From positions 26,439 through 90,438 of the forward strand of contig NZ_RJPK01000007.1 of the NCBI RefSeq assembly GCF_003943415.1: 64,000 bases of DNA. The letters run 5' to 3'. The position numbers and the translations under genes were made by a program. Of this stretch, positions 49,452 through 59,911 are shown one piece after another. Within the stretch, counting starts at the first letter, position 1; every line of letters begins with the position of its first letter. The notes beneath the pieces are model-generated. The model saw only the letters and a list, made by a program, of their open reading frames with translations, did no database searches and had not been told where the DNA came from. This DNA comes from Streptococcus oralis. Lineage in GTDB: Bacteria; Bacillota; Bacilli; Lactobacillales; Streptococcaceae.

Positions 49452-50216
49452 TTAAAACTTCCCTCGATTGGTCAAGTCTTCTACCTTAGGCATAACTTCC
49501 TTATTATCCCAATGCTCCACAATCAAGCCGTTCTCCAAACGGAAGATGTCATACTGGGCATAAGCCACTCCATCAATCTGAGTCTGCCCATAGCTAACCA
49601 CATAGTTCCCTTGTCCCAAAAGCTGGAAAACAAAGTCGAAAGTGACACCATGTTCAGCCACATAGTTTTTATAAGCAGCACTTCCTTGTCCAATCTCATG
49701 ACTATGCTGAATCAAATCGTCTGCCACATAATCACTCCACTGCTCCAGTTCCCCGTTTTGGAAAATTTCTGTCAAGAAACGACGAACGGTTTTTTTATTC
49801 GCTACTGTCTTGTCCAAATCCGTGACTTCAAAATCCAAAAAAATCTGATCTAACTGTTCATTTTCTGGAGTGCGATAGTAGTCAATGACATCCCAATGCT
49901 CCACGATACGTCCATTCTCATCCGCACGGAAAGTATCCGTTGTCACCCATTGAGCTTCCCCACCATTCAGAAATTGATGGACATGGACAAAGACCAGATT
50001 GCCATCCTCAATGGTGCGAACAATCTTCATCTCACGCTCAGGATGGCGCTCAAAGAAATTTGCAAAGAAAGCCGCAAACCCTTCTTTCCCATCTGGCACA
50101 CCTGTCGAGTGTTGGATATAAGTATCCCCTACAGACTGAGCTTGAGCCTCGGCAACGCGCCCATCTTGAATGGCATGAATGTATAAATTTTGTGCATTTT
50201 CAACTTGTTTTGACAT
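49452..50216 (-). CDS. Tandem NTF2/SnoaL-like domain protein
   Basis: A 254-aa protein made of two SnoaL/NTF2-like halves (about 1-125 and 130-254). Each has an N-terminal helix, a YIQHSTGVPDG or LIQHSHEIGQG loop and a closing IVEHWDVIDYYRTP or IVEHWDNKEVMP strand. Members bind or isomerise small molecules; no function is known here. It starts 3 nt after marR and ends 14 nt before the oxidoreductase. Confidence 0.85.
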   Translation of the reverse strand: MSKQVENAQNLYIHAIQDGRVAEAQAQSVGDTYIQHSTGVPDGKEGFAAFFANFFERHPEREMKIVRTIEDGNLVFVHVHQFLNGGEAQWVTTDTFRADENGRIVEHWDVIDYYRTPENEQLDQIFLDFEVTDLDKTVANKKTVRRFLTEIFQNGELEQWSDYVADDLIQHSHEIGQGSAAYKNYVAEHGVTFDFVFQLLGQGNYVVSYGQTQIDGVAYAQYDIFRLENGLIVEHWDNKEVMPKVEDLTNRGKF

Positions 50217-50219
50217 GAT

Positions 50220-50657
50220 TTATGCCTCTTTTTCTTTTAAATTTGCTAAGATGCGTTCCTGATAACTTTCAAACTGGCGAATTTCTTCCTCAGTGAATCC
50301 TTTATAAAAAATAGCATCCAACTTTTGACTGATGCGATGGCCCACTTCTTTCTGGGACAAACCTTGCTCTGTCAACTTGACATATTTCTTTCTCTTATCT
50401 ATTCCACATGGGCTAATGATGACCAGGTTTTGCTCCTCAAGATTCTTTATCATGGTTGTGAGCGTATTGTTAGCAAGACCAGTCGCCAGCGCAATATCTG
50501 TCGCAGTTGCACAACCTGTCTCACTATTCCATAAAACCGCTAAAATCTTTCCCTGCTCACTCCGATAAAGAGCCTCAGGATCCTGACTCAGTAACTTTTG
50601 AAAAATCCGCCCATTTAACAAACGAATATGATGGGCTACCAAATGACTATCTTTCAT
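50220..50657 (-). CDS. MarR-family repressor
   Basis: A 145-aa winged-helix regulator (CATATDIALATGLANNTLTT recognition region, wing CGIDKRKKYVKLTEQG). Two Cys residues, one in the helix (GCATATD) and one in the wing (SPCGID), could make it redox-responsive, but this is inference. First gene of the operon ending in egtU, under a promoter flanked by paired palindromes. Confidence 0.9.
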   Translation of the reverse strand: MKDSHLVAHHIRLLNGRIFQKLLSQDPEALYRSEQGKILAVLWNSETGCATATDIALATGLANNTLTTMIKNLEEQNLVIISPCGIDKRKKYVKLTEQGLSQKEVGHRISQKLDAIFYKGFTEEEIRQFESYQERILANLKEKEA

Positions 50658-50669
50658 GACCTCTCCAAT

Positions 50670-50742
50670 TTATTTCTATATCGAATTGTTTTTATTGTAA
50701 CACCTCTCATTCCATCTGTCAACTATTTCGATTTAGAAATAA
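50670..50742 (-). promoter_or_regulatory. marR operon promoter between two operators
   Basis: Minus strand TTGACA (50717-50722), 17 nt, TACAAT (50694-50699). Arms TTATTTCTATATCGAA (50670-50685) and TTCGATTTAGAAATAA (50727-50742) are inverted copies (15 of 16) on each side. Each contains a near-palindrome (TTCTATATCGAA, TTCGATTTAGAA), the size of a MarR dimer site. Confidence 0.75.
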
Positions 50743-50757
50743 TTTTCACCAACAAAA

Positions 50758-50786
50758 AAGACCTCCTACCTTGAGTAGAAGATCTT
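50758..50786 (-). terminator. Terminator of the ligase-like gene
   Basis: Stem AAGACCTCCTAC/GTAGAAGATCTT with two mismatched pairs, followed by six T on the minus strand. Confidence 0.75.
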
Positions 50787-50800
50787 CACTATTTATTAAC

Positions 50801-52060
50801 TTAATCTGTCATTTCGGACACCAAGGTTCGATGTTCCAGTGGTAGACTGCACATAACCAACAAGAAGATGAATCCTGACTGAACCCAGAAGAGAGCCAAG
50901 TCAAAAATCCCATGTACAGCGACTACTGTAAGGAAGGAGAGATAAAGACCGATAATTGGTCGTTTACCAGACTCCTGACTCATATCCATCATCATGTGAA
51001 CCGGGATAACCGAAGAAATGGATAGGAGAATGGTTCCAATCAAACCATAACTTAAAATAGTATCGATGTAAAGACTATGCGCGTGTTCGTGATAAGGTGC
51101 ATGAATTCTCGGATAGGAATTCATATAGGTCAGTGGACCCTCACCCCAGATAGGATTTTGCTTGAACAAAGTCATACCCGCATTCCAGATTGAAACACGC
51201 TCCTCCATTGAAGAATCTAGTGTTCCCATACGGACTCCCAAATCGCTTGAGAAGAGGAAACAAAGGCCAATCCCAAAAACTCCAATACTGAGCCAAAAGG
51301 CGCGCCAGTTTTTAATAGTTGTAAAGAGATAAATGATTGCACCCGCGATGATGGCAGGAAAGGCTGTTCGATTCTGCGTGAAATTCAAACCAAATAGATT
51401 CACAAAACCTGCTAGCACACAAAAGATTTTCAACCATCTTAGCTTCGTCGTTGTAAAGAGATAAAAGGCAATCATGATACAGAAGCAACAGATAATCCCA
51501 TAGTAGTTCGGATTAAAGAAGGTCACCTCTGCACGGTTCTGGTGCCATACTTGCATATTGGGCGAAAGAAAGGCATAGTTAAATTTCTTTACAATCTGGA
51601 AATGCTCCAAAGTAGCAAAAACAGCAGAGAGCACACTACCAAACAAAATTGTCTGCAGTATCAGTCGAAAGAAAGCATGTGTCAGACGTTTCTGGTAAAA
51701 ACTAAAGAAAATGAGGAAGAGAAACATCAGTAAAGATGCAACCAATCCAAGCCAGTTCTTGGCAACGATGGAGATGATACTACTATAGGCAATAAAAAAG
51801 AGAAGTACAGGATGTTTGGCCAATCCTTTGATAATTCCCTTCATATCCCCAGTAACAAGTAAACCTATCAAATATAAAGCAAAGAGGGCTAAGAACAAAT
51901 AAAAAGGTAAAAAGATACTTATGATCATCAAATACAAAAAGAAATCTTTTTTCGAAAGCCCTCTTATCTTATCCAGTAATCCAATTGATTTCAAAACGGA
52001 TCCTTTCTGTTCTGGATTTCTCCAGAAGATAAATGCTAAACTATCTTTTAATTTTACCAT
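50801..52060 (-). CDS. O-antigen ligase/polymerase-like membrane protein
   Basis: About 419 aa with some ten or more membrane helices. The Wzy_C/O-antigen ligase loop pattern appears in NPIWGEGPLTYMNSYPRIHA and PYHEHAHSLYIDTILSYGLIG. Such proteins polymerise or transfer glycans; the substrate is unknown, and no other capsule genes lie beside it. I chose the ATG at 52060 (GGAAAAA upstream); an ATG at 52072 and a TTG at 52102 are alternatives. Downstream of gtfA on the same strand with an extended -10 (TGCTATATT, near 52118) of its own. Confidence 0.75.
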   Translation of the reverse strand: MVKLKDSLAFIFWRNPEQKGSVLKSIGLLDKIRGLSKKDFFLYLMIISIFLPFYLFLALFALYLIGLLVTGDMKGIIKGLAKHPVLLFFIAYSSIISIVAKNWLGLVASLLMFLFLIFFSFYQKRLTHAFFRLILQTILFGSVLSAVFATLEHFQIVKKFNYAFLSPNMQVWHQNRAEVTFFNPNYYGIICCFCIMIAFYLFTTTKLRWLKIFCVLAGFVNLFGLNFTQNRTAFPAIIAGAIIYLFTTIKNWRAFWLSIGVFGIGLCFLFSSDLGVRMGTLDSSMEERVSIWNAGMTLFKQNPIWGEGPLTYMNSYPRIHAPYHEHAHSLYIDTILSYGLIGTILLSISSVIPVHMMMDMSQESGKRPIIGLYLSFLTVVAVHGIFDLALFWVQSGFIFLLVMCSLPLEHRTLVSEMTD

Positions 52061-52126
52061 TTTTTCCGTCATTTGGGAACAATGAACACGTTTTCGCCAC
52101 AAAAAAACTCTTTCATTAATATAGCA

Positions 52127-53569
52127 CTAGAACTGAATTTTTCTGCCGTTTTCCACTACTTGATAGGTCTGACTTTGCAGATCAATTTCTGCTACTGCTG
52201 TTACAGACTTGTCTTTATTTTGACGTTTGATTACAATGCTGTGAGCTGTTGGTGTTTCTATCTCAATAGTCCCTTCTAGGTCAAAGGCCTCTGATCGATT
52301 ACGGAAAGAAAATAGATTGAGAAGAGCCTTCACCACAGGACGTTGAACTTCTTCTGCTATTTCCTCATTGCTATAGTAATGACGATTAATATTTCGACCT
52401 TCCTTAGTTTCTTCTAATAATTTCAAGTCATTTTTTCCTGCTAATAGACCCACATAGTAAACCTGAGGAATGCCTGGAGCAAAAGCTTGAATCAGACGAG
52501 CGAGGAAGTACTTGACATCATCATCTCCAAGCGCAGAATAATAGGTTGAATTGATTTGGTAGATATCTAGATTGTTATACTCTGCACTAGAGTACTTACG
52601 TTTGACATTCGCTCCAACCTTATAGAGCTCATTTGAAGCATAGTCAATTTCCTCATCAGTCAGGATATCCTTGACATCCACCACTCCAATCCCATCATGG
52701 GTATCTAGTGTCGTAAATTGCTTCATCGGGCTCATCTTTAACCACTTAGCCAAACGCTCTGTTCTAGAACTGTAAAGAGTATAAAGGGTCACCATTGGAA
52801 GGGCAAAATCGTAAACATAGTAATCATGGTCCGCTATTTTAAACTGAATCGAATAGTGCTCATGAATCTCAGGTAAGAGCTCTGTCCCATACTCAGCAGC
52901 GATATCTCGAACTTTGTCCAATAAATTCCAAATATCTGGTTCCACAAAGAAATCATTGGTATCCAATTTCTTCACTGCATAAGCAAAGGCATCTAGACGA
53001 ATCAAATCACACCCGTTACTTGCCAGGTGCTGAATGGTCTTACGGATGAATCCCATCGTTACTTCTTTGGTCACATCAAGATCAATCTGCTCCTCACCAA
53101 AAGTATTCCACAAATGTTCTACTGAACCGTCTGCAAAAAGAATCTCTTGCTTTGGTGCACGATCCTTACGCTTGTAAATTAAATCTACATCAGCTTGTGT
53201 CGGACGATTTTCCGGCCAAAACTTGTCCCAGTTTAGAAAGAGATCTTTAAATTCACTGGCTTCATGTTTTTCTTGGTAATCCTTATAATACTTAGATTGA
53301 CGAGAAATATGATTAATCATAAAGTCAAACATAAGATAATATTTCTCACCTAAACGCTTAACATCCTCCCAATCACCAAAAGCTAGATCCACTTCGTCAT
53401 AGTCAACTGGTGCAAATCCACGATCACCAGTTGATGGGAAAAATGGTAGAAGGTGAACTCCCCCAATAGCATCTCCAAAATGTTTTTCCAAATTCACATA
53501 TAAGTCTTTAAGGTTATTTCCAAGACTATCTGAGTAAGTAATCAACATAGTTTTATTTTGAATTGGCAT
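52127..53569 (-). CDS. gtfA: Sucrose phosphorylase
   Basis: A 480-aa GH13 enzyme splitting sucrose with phosphate into glucose 1-phosphate and fructose. Motifs: [18 protein letters not shown], the nucleophile Asp in [10 protein letters not shown], the acid/base Glu in LLPEIHEHY, and [13 protein letters not shown] 53569 follows AAAGGAGAG. Last gene of the raffinose operon, 207 nt after rafG, with a hairpin just before its ribosome site. It finishes raffinose use after Aga frees sucrose. Confidence 0.96.
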   Translation of the reverse strand: MPIQNKTMLITYSDSLGNNLKDLYVNLEKHFGDAIGGVHLLPFFPSTGDRGFAPVDYDEVDLAFGDWEDVKRLGEKYYLMFDFMINHISRQSKYYKDYQEKHEASEFKDLFLNWDKFWPENRPTQADVDLIYKRKDRAPKQEILFADGSVEHLWNTFGEEQIDLDVTKEVTMGFIRKTIQHLASNGCDLIRLDAFAYAVKKLDTNDFFVEPDIWNLLDKVRDIAAEYGTELLPEIHEHYSIQFKIADHDYYVYDFALPMVTLYTLYSSRTERLAKWLKMSPMKQFTTLDTHDGIGVVDVKDILTDEEIDYASNELYKVGANVKRKYSSAEYNNLDIYQINSTYYSALGDDDVKYFLARLIQAFAPGIPQVYYVGLLAGKNDLKLLEETKEGRNINRHYYSNEEIAEEVQRPVVKALLNLFSFRNRSEAFDLEGTIEIETPTAHSIVIKRQNKDKSVTAVAEIDLQSQTYQVVENGRKIQF

Positions 53570-53591
53570 AATTACTCTCCTTTTTTTAATT

Positions 53592-53776
53592 GAAGCCAAG
53601 TCTTATATGACCTGGCTTCGTAAATGAAAGATATTTTTAGATTTTTTGTTCACATCGAACTCGTACTAATATAGACTGCAAGCAACTAAGTACGACTTTC
53701 TTGTTTTCTACATAGAATTGGCAACAAACTGAACTGTTCCTCTATGTATGGAATTATAAATTCCCTAAGCACTTTC
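53592..53776 (-). other. Structured intergenic leader between rafG and gtfA
   Basis: No gene. It has an 11-bp hairpin with one mismatch (GAAGCCAAGTC, 53592-53602; GACCTGGCTTC, 53609-53619) ending 22 nt before the gtfA start, and an 8-bp inverted repeat TACATAGA/TCTATGTA (53709-53716, 53741-53748). No T run follows the first hairpin, so it is more likely an mRNA stability or processing element than a terminator. Confidence 0.5.
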
Positions 53777-54610
53777 TTACTTCACTGCCCCGTTACTCAT
53801 TCCTGAAATGATATGTTTTTGGAAGATGAGGTAGACAATGGTTATCGTTACAATTCCCACAATATAAGATGCAAAACTTGGACCATAGTCATTGAAGTAC
53901 TGACCTTGGTAGTTGTATTGGAAGAGAGGTAAAGTCCACATCTTAGAATCCTTGTTCAGAATCAACAGTGGCAACATAAAGTCATTCCAGAACCAGAGAG
54001 CATTGATAATCAAAGTTGTCGCATGCATGGGCTTCAACATTGGAAAAATGATTCGACGATAAGTTGTAAAACGATCAGCCCCATCAATTTCCGCAGCTTC
54101 ATCCAAACTATCCGGTACACTGATTTTTATATAACCAACATACAAGAAGAGAGTCTGTGGAATAGCATAAGTTAGGTAGAGTATTACTAGTCCCCACATA
54201 TTTGCTAGACCGAGTTTACTCATCATAACTGTGATGGGAATCATAATCACCTGAAATGGAACAAATATCCCTAAAATCAAGAGCGAATACATAATTGCAA
54301 AGGCTTTTTTCTTGGACATATTTCGAGCAATGGAATAAGCTGCAGCTGGTATAAAGAAAGCTACTACAATCAATGATAACACCGTAATAACAGCTGAATT
54401 CCAGAAATAGCCTCCAATTCCATCCGAAATTAATCGTTCATAATTACTTAAGGTAAAAGGATTGGGCAAACTAAAGAAATGATTCATGATATCCTTAGTT
54501 GTTTTGAAGGAACTAAAAACTGTTACCAACAAAGGAACAAGTATAAGAATACCACCGACTATCAAGAGGACATATTTCCAAAACTGATTCAATTTTTCTT
54601 CTTTTTTCAT
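53777..54610 (-). CDS. rafG: Raffinose ABC permease RafG
   Basis: A 277-aa MalG-type permease with six helices and the EAA loop EAAEIDGADRFTTYRRIIFP. ATG 54610 follows GAGGAG; a longer frame is rejected. Imports raffinose-type sugars with RafF and RafE. No ATPase is encoded nearby, so it must share MsmK from elsewhere. Confidence 0.93.
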   Translation of the reverse strand: MKKEEKLNQFWKYVLLIVGGILILVPLLVTVFSSFKTTKDIMNHFFSLPNPFTLSNYERLISDGIGGYFWNSAVITVLSLIVVAFFIPAAAYSIARNMSKKKAFAIMYSLLILGIFVPFQVIMIPITVMMSKLGLANMWGLVILYLTYAIPQTLFLYVGYIKISVPDSLDEAAEIDGADRFTTYRRIIFPMLKPMHATTLIINALWFWNDFMLPLLILNKDSKMWTLPLFQYNYQGQYFNDYGPSFASYIVGIVTITIVYLIFQKHIISGMSNGAVK

Positions 54611-54626
54611 GTGTAGGACTCCTCTA

Positions 54627-55499
54627 TTAGATTTCAAATTTCTTTGATAGTTTGATTTGGATAAGAGAAACAATTCCAATAATTAAGAATAAAATCAAGG
54701 CAATTGCATTCGCATATCCATATTGATTACTCTTGAAAGCATAGTTGTAGACTAAAAGTCCAAGAGACGTTGTAGCATTATTTGGACCACCACTCGTCAA
54801 CGCAAAAATCTGGTCAAAGGCTGTCAAACCGGACTTAAGAGCCAGAATAAAAACCATAGAAATCGTTGGCAGCAAATAGGGTAATTCAATCTTCCAAAAG
54901 GTTTGTTTACTTGTTGCACCATCAATTGATGCCGCCTCCAAAATATCATTTGGAATACTCTGAAGACCAGCAAGAAAGAGAATAATTGGCATTGCTACTC
55001 CTTGCCATAGAAGAACAAAGATAGTTGCCACTACCGCTCCGACAGGTGTTCCTAATAGACTCTCTTGTAAAAAGCTAATTCCTAAAATTTTTCCAATCGT
55101 TGGAAGCCCATAGTTGAAAAATTGTTTAAAAATCAAGGAAACTGTCAAACCAGACAAAACAGCCGGGAAAAAGAACCATGCTCTAAAGAAGGTCTGCCCC
55201 TTCATCTTAGAATTTAAGGCACGCGCCACAATCATCCCAATCACAATTTCCCCAACAATCAATGCCAGAGTTAAAATCAAAGTAAAAGCAATGGCTGTGA
55301 AGAATTTCCCATCAATCATCAGCAATTTGTAGTTATTCAAACCAACAAATTTGTAATTATAGGTCAATCCAGTCCAGTTAGTCAAACTATAGAAAGCACC
55401 TTGTACCATTGGAAAGTAAAAGAAGATCGCTTGTAAAGCAAGCGGGATAAGCAAAAATGTCCAACCCCAGTATTTATTTAAAAATTTTCGAATAGCCAT
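54627..55499 (-). CDS. rafF: Raffinose ABC permease RafF
   Basis: A 290-aa MalF-type permease with six helices and the coupling loop EAASIDGATSKQTFWKIELP. Sits between rafE (18-nt gap) and rafG (16-nt gap). Confidence 0.93.
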   Translation of the reverse strand: MAIRKFLNKYWGWTFLLIPLALQAIFFYFPMVQGAFYSLTNWTGLTYNYKFVGLNNYKLLMIDGKFFTAIAFTLILTLALIVGEIVIGMIVARALNSKMKGQTFFRAWFFFPAVLSGLTVSLIFKQFFNYGLPTIGKILGISFLQESLLGTPVGAVVATIFVLLWQGVAMPIILFLAGLQSIPNDILEAASIDGATSKQTFWKIELPYLLPTISMVFILALKSGLTAFDQIFALTSGGPNNATTSLGLLVYNYAFKSNQYGYANAIALILFLIIGIVSLIQIKLSKKFEI

Positions 55500-55517
55500 A
55501 TCATCTTAACTCCTATT

Positions 55518-56768
55518 CTAGTCCAAATCTGCCTTCATTGGATTAAAGAAAGCATTGAGATTGTTTGCCATATTTTTCAGATTTTTATCCATCAGATAAC
55601 CTGCACTTAGATTAAAAAAGTCTTCTTCAGAGTTCCAGCGTTGGCCCAACCAAACATAATGTTTATCCGTAAATGCCAGTTTAGAAATATCTGCAAGCGC
55701 TGAATCTTCTTTTTCCTGTATGCCTTTCACCGCAACTGGTGATCCATCTACATCATAGTATGACTGCATAGCTTTTGGACTAGTCATATAGCTGATAAAT
55801 TCTTCGGTTTCCTTAGGGTGTTTGGTAGTAGCTGAAGTTGATAATGCCATGTCCCCTGCACCAACAGTGACTTCTTTTCCTACTTCTTCTCCTGGGAAGG
55901 CAAACATCCCCACCTTAAATTTTGGATCCTGTTGATTAATTGCTGCTAATGCCCATGATCCTTGTGGCATCATCAAGGCTTTTTCACTCGAAAATGCTAC
56001 CACCGCATCATTATAAGAAGCACCACGCCAACCATCTTGAGCATTATCCGCCAACAAATCTAGTCGTTCTGCATCGGCTTTTAAAATAGCATCATCTGCA
56101 GAGATGGCGTTTGGTTTTGAAAAGCGAAGGTAGTTATTAGCCGCATCTCCACTACCTGTAATAGTAATGAGAGAAAGTTGGTGGTAACCATTTAATGTCC
56201 AGCCTTCATTGCCTGCAACTGCAAATGGGGAATTTCCACTATCTTTTATCTTTTTAACAATCTCTTGAAATTCTTTAAAAGTCTTCGGTTCCTCAAGTCC
56301 TAATTCTTTAAATTTTGTTTTATTGTAATAGATTCCATAAAGGTTGGCCGTTAAAGGCACACTATAAACTTTGTCATTAATCGCATACTTTTTAGCATAG
56401 TCATTCTTAACGTTCTCAAGATAGGATTTCCCTGTCATATCTGCAAAATAACCTGCCTTAGCCCACTCTTGGAAATCCATATTTTGAGGGTAGATATTGA
56501 CAATATCTGGCACGTCCCCTGATAAAACACGCGTTTTTAGGACAATACCTGCTGCGGGCACTGTTGTCAACTTCACATCAATATTAGGATATTCCTTCTC
56601 AAAATCATCCACTATTCTTTGCAAGGTATCTGCCATCTCGGTCTTCTGGTTAAAAAACTCAATCGTTACCTTGCCATCAGTTGACTCCTCTTGACTACTA
56701 CAAGCTGACAGTCGCAAAAGGCAGAGTCCTGTAGTAGCAATTAAACCCATCTTTTTATACCATCTCAT
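55518..56768 (-). CDS. rafE: Raffinose-binding lipoprotein RafE
   Basis: A 416-aa extracellular solute-binding protein with lipobox LSAC at residues about 20-23. ABC sugar-binding pattern: VTIEFFNQKTEMADTLQRIV, DIVNIYPQNMDFQEWAKAGY, MMPQGSWALAAINQ. Twelve nt after aga. Confidence 0.93.
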   Translation of the reverse strand: MRWYKKMGLIATTGLCLLRLSACSSQEESTDGKVTIEFFNQKTEMADTLQRIVDDFEKEYPNIDVKLTTVPAAGIVLKTRVLSGDVPDIVNIYPQNMDFQEWAKAGYFADMTGKSYLENVKNDYAKKYAINDKVYSVPLTANLYGIYYNKTKFKELGLEEPKTFKEFQEIVKKIKDSGNSPFAVAGNEGWTLNGYHQLSLITITGSGDAANNYLRFSKPNAISADDAILKADAERLDLLADNAQDGWRGASYNDAVVAFSSEKALMMPQGSWALAAINQQDPKFKVGMFAFPGEEVGKEVTVGAGDMALSTSATTKHPKETEEFISYMTSPKAMQSYYDVDGSPVAVKGIQEKEDSALADISKLAFTDKHYVWLGQRWNSEEDFFNLSAGYLMDKNLKNMANNLNAFFNPMKADLD

Positions 56769-56780
56769 GATTTTATCTCC

Positions 56781-58943
56781 TTATCTTCTAATGAAATGTA
56801 ACTGCCTGCTGAGATAATCTCCCTGCGGAAGCTCCATAGTAATACCCGCATACATGAGTTCTGCACCTGAGTAAACTACACCATTTTCCTGTAATTCATA
56901 CCGTCCCTCTTCATCCAAATCTTTTAACTTTAAAGTTGTTTCCATGGTCTCTACAACTGATAAGATTCGGGCGTAGGTTACAATTGTTTGATTTCCATAG
57001 TTAAATTGTAGAGCTGCTTCATTGGATTCAGCATCGGGATTGATTAACCTATACTGGTTTCCCAACTGGACTACTGGTCGCAATTCTTTATACAAGTTCA
57101 CCTGATTAGCAATCTCAGCTTTCTCATCATCTGATAAACTTGTCAAATCAAGTTCATAACCCAGATTCCCCATCATTGCTACATGACCACGAGTTTCCAA
57201 TGGTGTCATTCGTCCCATCTGATGATTCGGTACAGCTGACACATGAGCTCCCATAGAAATGGTTGGATAGAGATAGGATGATCCATACTGTATAGGTAAA
57301 CGTGCAATAGCATCAGTATTATCACTAGCCCAGACTTGTGGGAAATAACGCATCATACCAAGATCATTTCTGCCACCGCCACCAGAGCAGGACTCAAAGA
57401 GAATATGACTATGTTTCTCTGTCAGATAAGAAACGAGTTCGTAAAGCCCCAACATATACTGATGAGATTGCATCTTTGTCTCTAGATAGTTCGAACCATT
57501 CCCTAGGCTAGTAATATTACGATTCATATCCCATTTGATGTAGTCAATTTTATGATGAGAGAGGAGTTCATCTAAGACATTTTTCAAATATTCTACTACC
57601 TGAGGATTGGCAAGATTAAGTACTAATTGATTTCTAGAATAGGTATGCTCATACCCTGGAACCTGAATAGCCCAGTCAGGATGTTTACGATACAAATCAC
57701 TATCTACAGAAATCATCTCCGGTTCTAACCAAAGCCCAAACTGCAAACCTCTTTCATGGATCGCTGAAATCAGACTTTCAAGACTTCCACCCAGTTTTTT
57801 CTCATTAACAACCCAATCACCTAAAGCACGATTATCATCAAAGCGATTACCAAACCACCCATCATCTAATACAAAAAGTTCAATTCCAACTTTCTTAGCT
57901 TCATCGGCTAGCTCCAACAGTTTTTCTCTCTGAAAGTCAAAGTAAGTAGCTTCCCAGTTATTGATTAGAATTGGACGTTCTTTTTTAGAAAACTGACTTG
58001 GCATAATGTGCTTAAGTACAAAATTTTGACTTTCATGACTAATACCAGTTAATCCCTTATCTGAATAAGTCACTAAAGCTATCGGTGTTTCAAAATTTTC
58101 CTCAGGATTTAACTTCCAAGAAAAGTTTTCCGGATTTATGCCAATAGCCACCCGAACTTCATTCAATTGATTCTTTTGAACAAAAGCTTCAAAGTTTCCA
58201 CTATACATTAGTTGCAGGGCAAACACATTTCCAGCATCCTCTGTGACTCCTTGATCACATAATAGAAGAGCTGGTGTTTGAGCATGACCAGAAGCACCAC
58301 GGTTCGAACTAATTGAAAAGATTCCTTGTTCTACCTGTTGACGTCGAACAGTCTTTTCACGAGCATAAGCACCCTGCAGAGTTACAATCTCGTAAGCCGC
58401 AGCGGGAAAATCAGCCATAAAAGAAAAGTCCTTGTGAATGACAACTTCCTGATTACTATTATTCTCCAATTTGCTGTAGCTAGCAATTGTCGCATCATTA
58501 TCAAAAGCAGTATAATAAAGCGTCAGACTAATTTTAGCTTGAGGATCTTTTAAAATCAAGACAAGAGTCTCTGTATCATCCATGTTGTGAGGAAAAGGTA
58601 AGCCCTGTGGACCATTCTGACCTTTTAAAATCTTTGCTTCTACAAATCGAAAGTCTGTTACTTCAGTTTCATCGTGCTGAACCTGTAAAGTTGGTTTCCT
58701 AAAATCACCCAAACCATGTTGTCCAAAAATTTGACGTTGCGTATCCAAACTAAAAGTTCGATTAGTAGCTGTTGGATTAGGTGAAAAAGCATGATCGCGT
58801 TCATAAACACTATTGGCACCATTATAGTTCTTAACAGTCTTTCCTAAATGTTTTAATAATAAGAACCCATCCCTATTTTCAATAATCAAACTTAGACCTT
58901 TACTCTCAACGTAAAATAGATTATTCTCTATTCGAACTCCCAT
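56781..58943 (-). CDS. aga: Alpha-galactosidase (GH36)
   Basis: A 720-aa cytoplasmic enzyme removing galactose from raffinose and melibiose. The nucleophile Asp is in [11 protein letters not shown], and the acid/base Asp in [28 protein letters not shown] and [16 protein letters not shown] are also characteristic. ATG 58943 follows AGAGGTG. First gene of aga-rafEFG-gtfA; a cre site and an 18-bp palindrome lie upstream. Confidence 0.96.
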   Translation of the reverse strand: MGVRIENNLFYVESKGLSLIIENRDGFLLLKHLGKTVKNYNGANSVYERDHAFSPNPTATNRTFSLDTQRQIFGQHGLGDFRKPTLQVQHDETEVTDFRFVEAKILKGQNGPQGLPFPHNMDDTETLVLILKDPQAKISLTLYYTAFDNDATIASYSKLENNSNQEVVIHKDFSFMADFPAAAYEIVTLQGAYAREKTVRRQQVEQGIFSISSNRGASGHAQTPALLLCDQGVTEDAGNVFALQLMYSGNFEAFVQKNQLNEVRVAIGINPENFSWKLNPEENFETPIALVTYSDKGLTGISHESQNFVLKHIMPSQFSKKERPILINNWEATYFDFQREKLLELADEAKKVGIELFVLDDGWFGNRFDDNRALGDWVVNEKKLGGSLESLISAIHERGLQFGLWLEPEMISVDSDLYRKHPDWAIQVPGYEHTYSRNQLVLNLANPQVVEYLKNVLDELLSHHKIDYIKWDMNRNITSLGNGSNYLETKMQSHQYMLGLYELVSYLTEKHSHILFESCSGGGGRNDLGMMRYFPQVWASDNTDAIARLPIQYGSSYLYPTISMGAHVSAVPNHQMGRMTPLETRGHVAMMGNLGYELDLTSLSDDEKAEIANQVNLYKELRPVVQLGNQYRLINPDAESNEAALQFNYGNQTIVTYARILSVVETMETTLKLKDLDEEGRYELQENGVVYSGAELMYAGITMELPQGDYLSRQLHFIRR

Positions 58944-58964
58944 ATATTTCACCTCTTCGATTTC

Positions 58965-58997
58965 TTGATAAAATTTTATCAAATAAAAGCGCTTTCT
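58965..58997 (-). promoter_or_regulatory. Raffinose operon control region
   Basis: An 18-bp perfect palindrome TTGATAAAATTTTATCAA (58965-58982) contains the likely -10 TAAAAT. It is followed by a cre-like site TAAAAGCGCTTTCT (58984-58997), two mismatches from TGAAAGCGCTTTCA. RafR and CcpA control fit known raf regulation; which protein uses the palindrome is unknown. Confidence 0.55.
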
Positions 58998-59050
58998 AAA
59001 ATAGAGAAATGTCTACAAAGTATGGTAAAATGTTAGGTAGGAGGTGGCAC

Positions 59051-59911
59051 ATGCTCGTTTTTTCAGAATACCAGACTGGAACAATTGATCTTTCTCTTAG
59101 CTTTTACGGCTATGAAGAATGCACGCCTAACTACTCTTTTGGCCCAGCTATTCGAGATACCTATGTACTACATTACATTACTAAAGGAAAAGGTCAATTC
59201 CATTATAAGGGGAAAATTGTTGATTTAAAGGCAGGAGATTTCTTTTTACTAAAACCAGATGAATTAACCTTCTATCAAGCAGATAGCCAGGATCCTTGGG
59301 CTTACTACTGGTTAGGGATTACTGGAGGGAGGGCACCTGACTATTTTGCTCTATCTCAAATTTCTGATCAATCCTACCTCATCCAGTCAAAAAACTGTCA
59401 TACACAGACAACTGCAAAACTCGTTGAAGATATTGTCCGTTTTGCTCAGGTAACAAAATCAAACGAACTAGCACAACTCCATATCATGGGGCAACTTCAT
59501 GAATTAATGTTTCATTTAGGAACTATTACTCCCAATCAGAAAAAAAAGAATATTTCATCAACCCACCAACTCTATCTTGACTGCAAACGATTGATAGATA
59601 GTCACTACCCTCAATCACTCACAATTCAAGATTTAGCAAAAGAGCTATCGGTTCATAGAAGTTACTTAACTAGTGTGTTTAAAGAATTTCACCAACTCTC
59701 TCCAAAAGAGTATCTACTCTACGTTCGGATGCATCGTGCACAACAACTTCTGGAACATACTGAAGAATCTATTAAAGTCATTGCATACTCCGTGGGTTTC
59801 TCAGATCCACTACATTTTTCAAAAGCCTACAAGCAGTTTTTTCAAAAAACACCGAGTCAAACTCGAAAAGAACTCTCTCACTCCCTCTTAGCTAGAAAGG
59901 AAAATCAATGA
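59051..59911 (+). CDS. rafR: AraC-family raffinose regulator RafR/MsmR
   Basis: A 286-aa activator. N-terminal cupin-like sugar-sensing domain (FGPAIRDTYVLHYITKGKGQ, GDFFLLKPDELTFYQAD). C-terminal double HTH (LTIQDLAKELSVHRSYLTSV, IKVIAYSVGFSDPLHFSKAY). ATG 59051 follows TAGGAGGT; the upstream in-frame ATG at 59009 is rejected. Divergent from the raf operon, overlapping birA by 4 nt. Confidence 0.94.
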   Translation: MLVFSEYQTGTIDLSLSFYGYEECTPNYSFGPAIRDTYVLHYITKGKGQFHYKGKIVDLKAGDFFLLKPDELTFYQADSQDPWAYYWLGITGGRAPDYFALSQISDQSYLIQSKNCHTQTTAKLVEDIVRFAQVTKSNELAQLHIMGQLHELMFHLGTITPNQKKKNISSTHQLYLDCKRLIDSHYPQSLTIQDLAKELSVHRSYLTSVFKEFHQLSPKEYLLYVRMHRAQQLLEHTEESIKVIAYSVGFSDPLHFSKAYKQFFQKTPSQTRKELSHSLLARKENQ

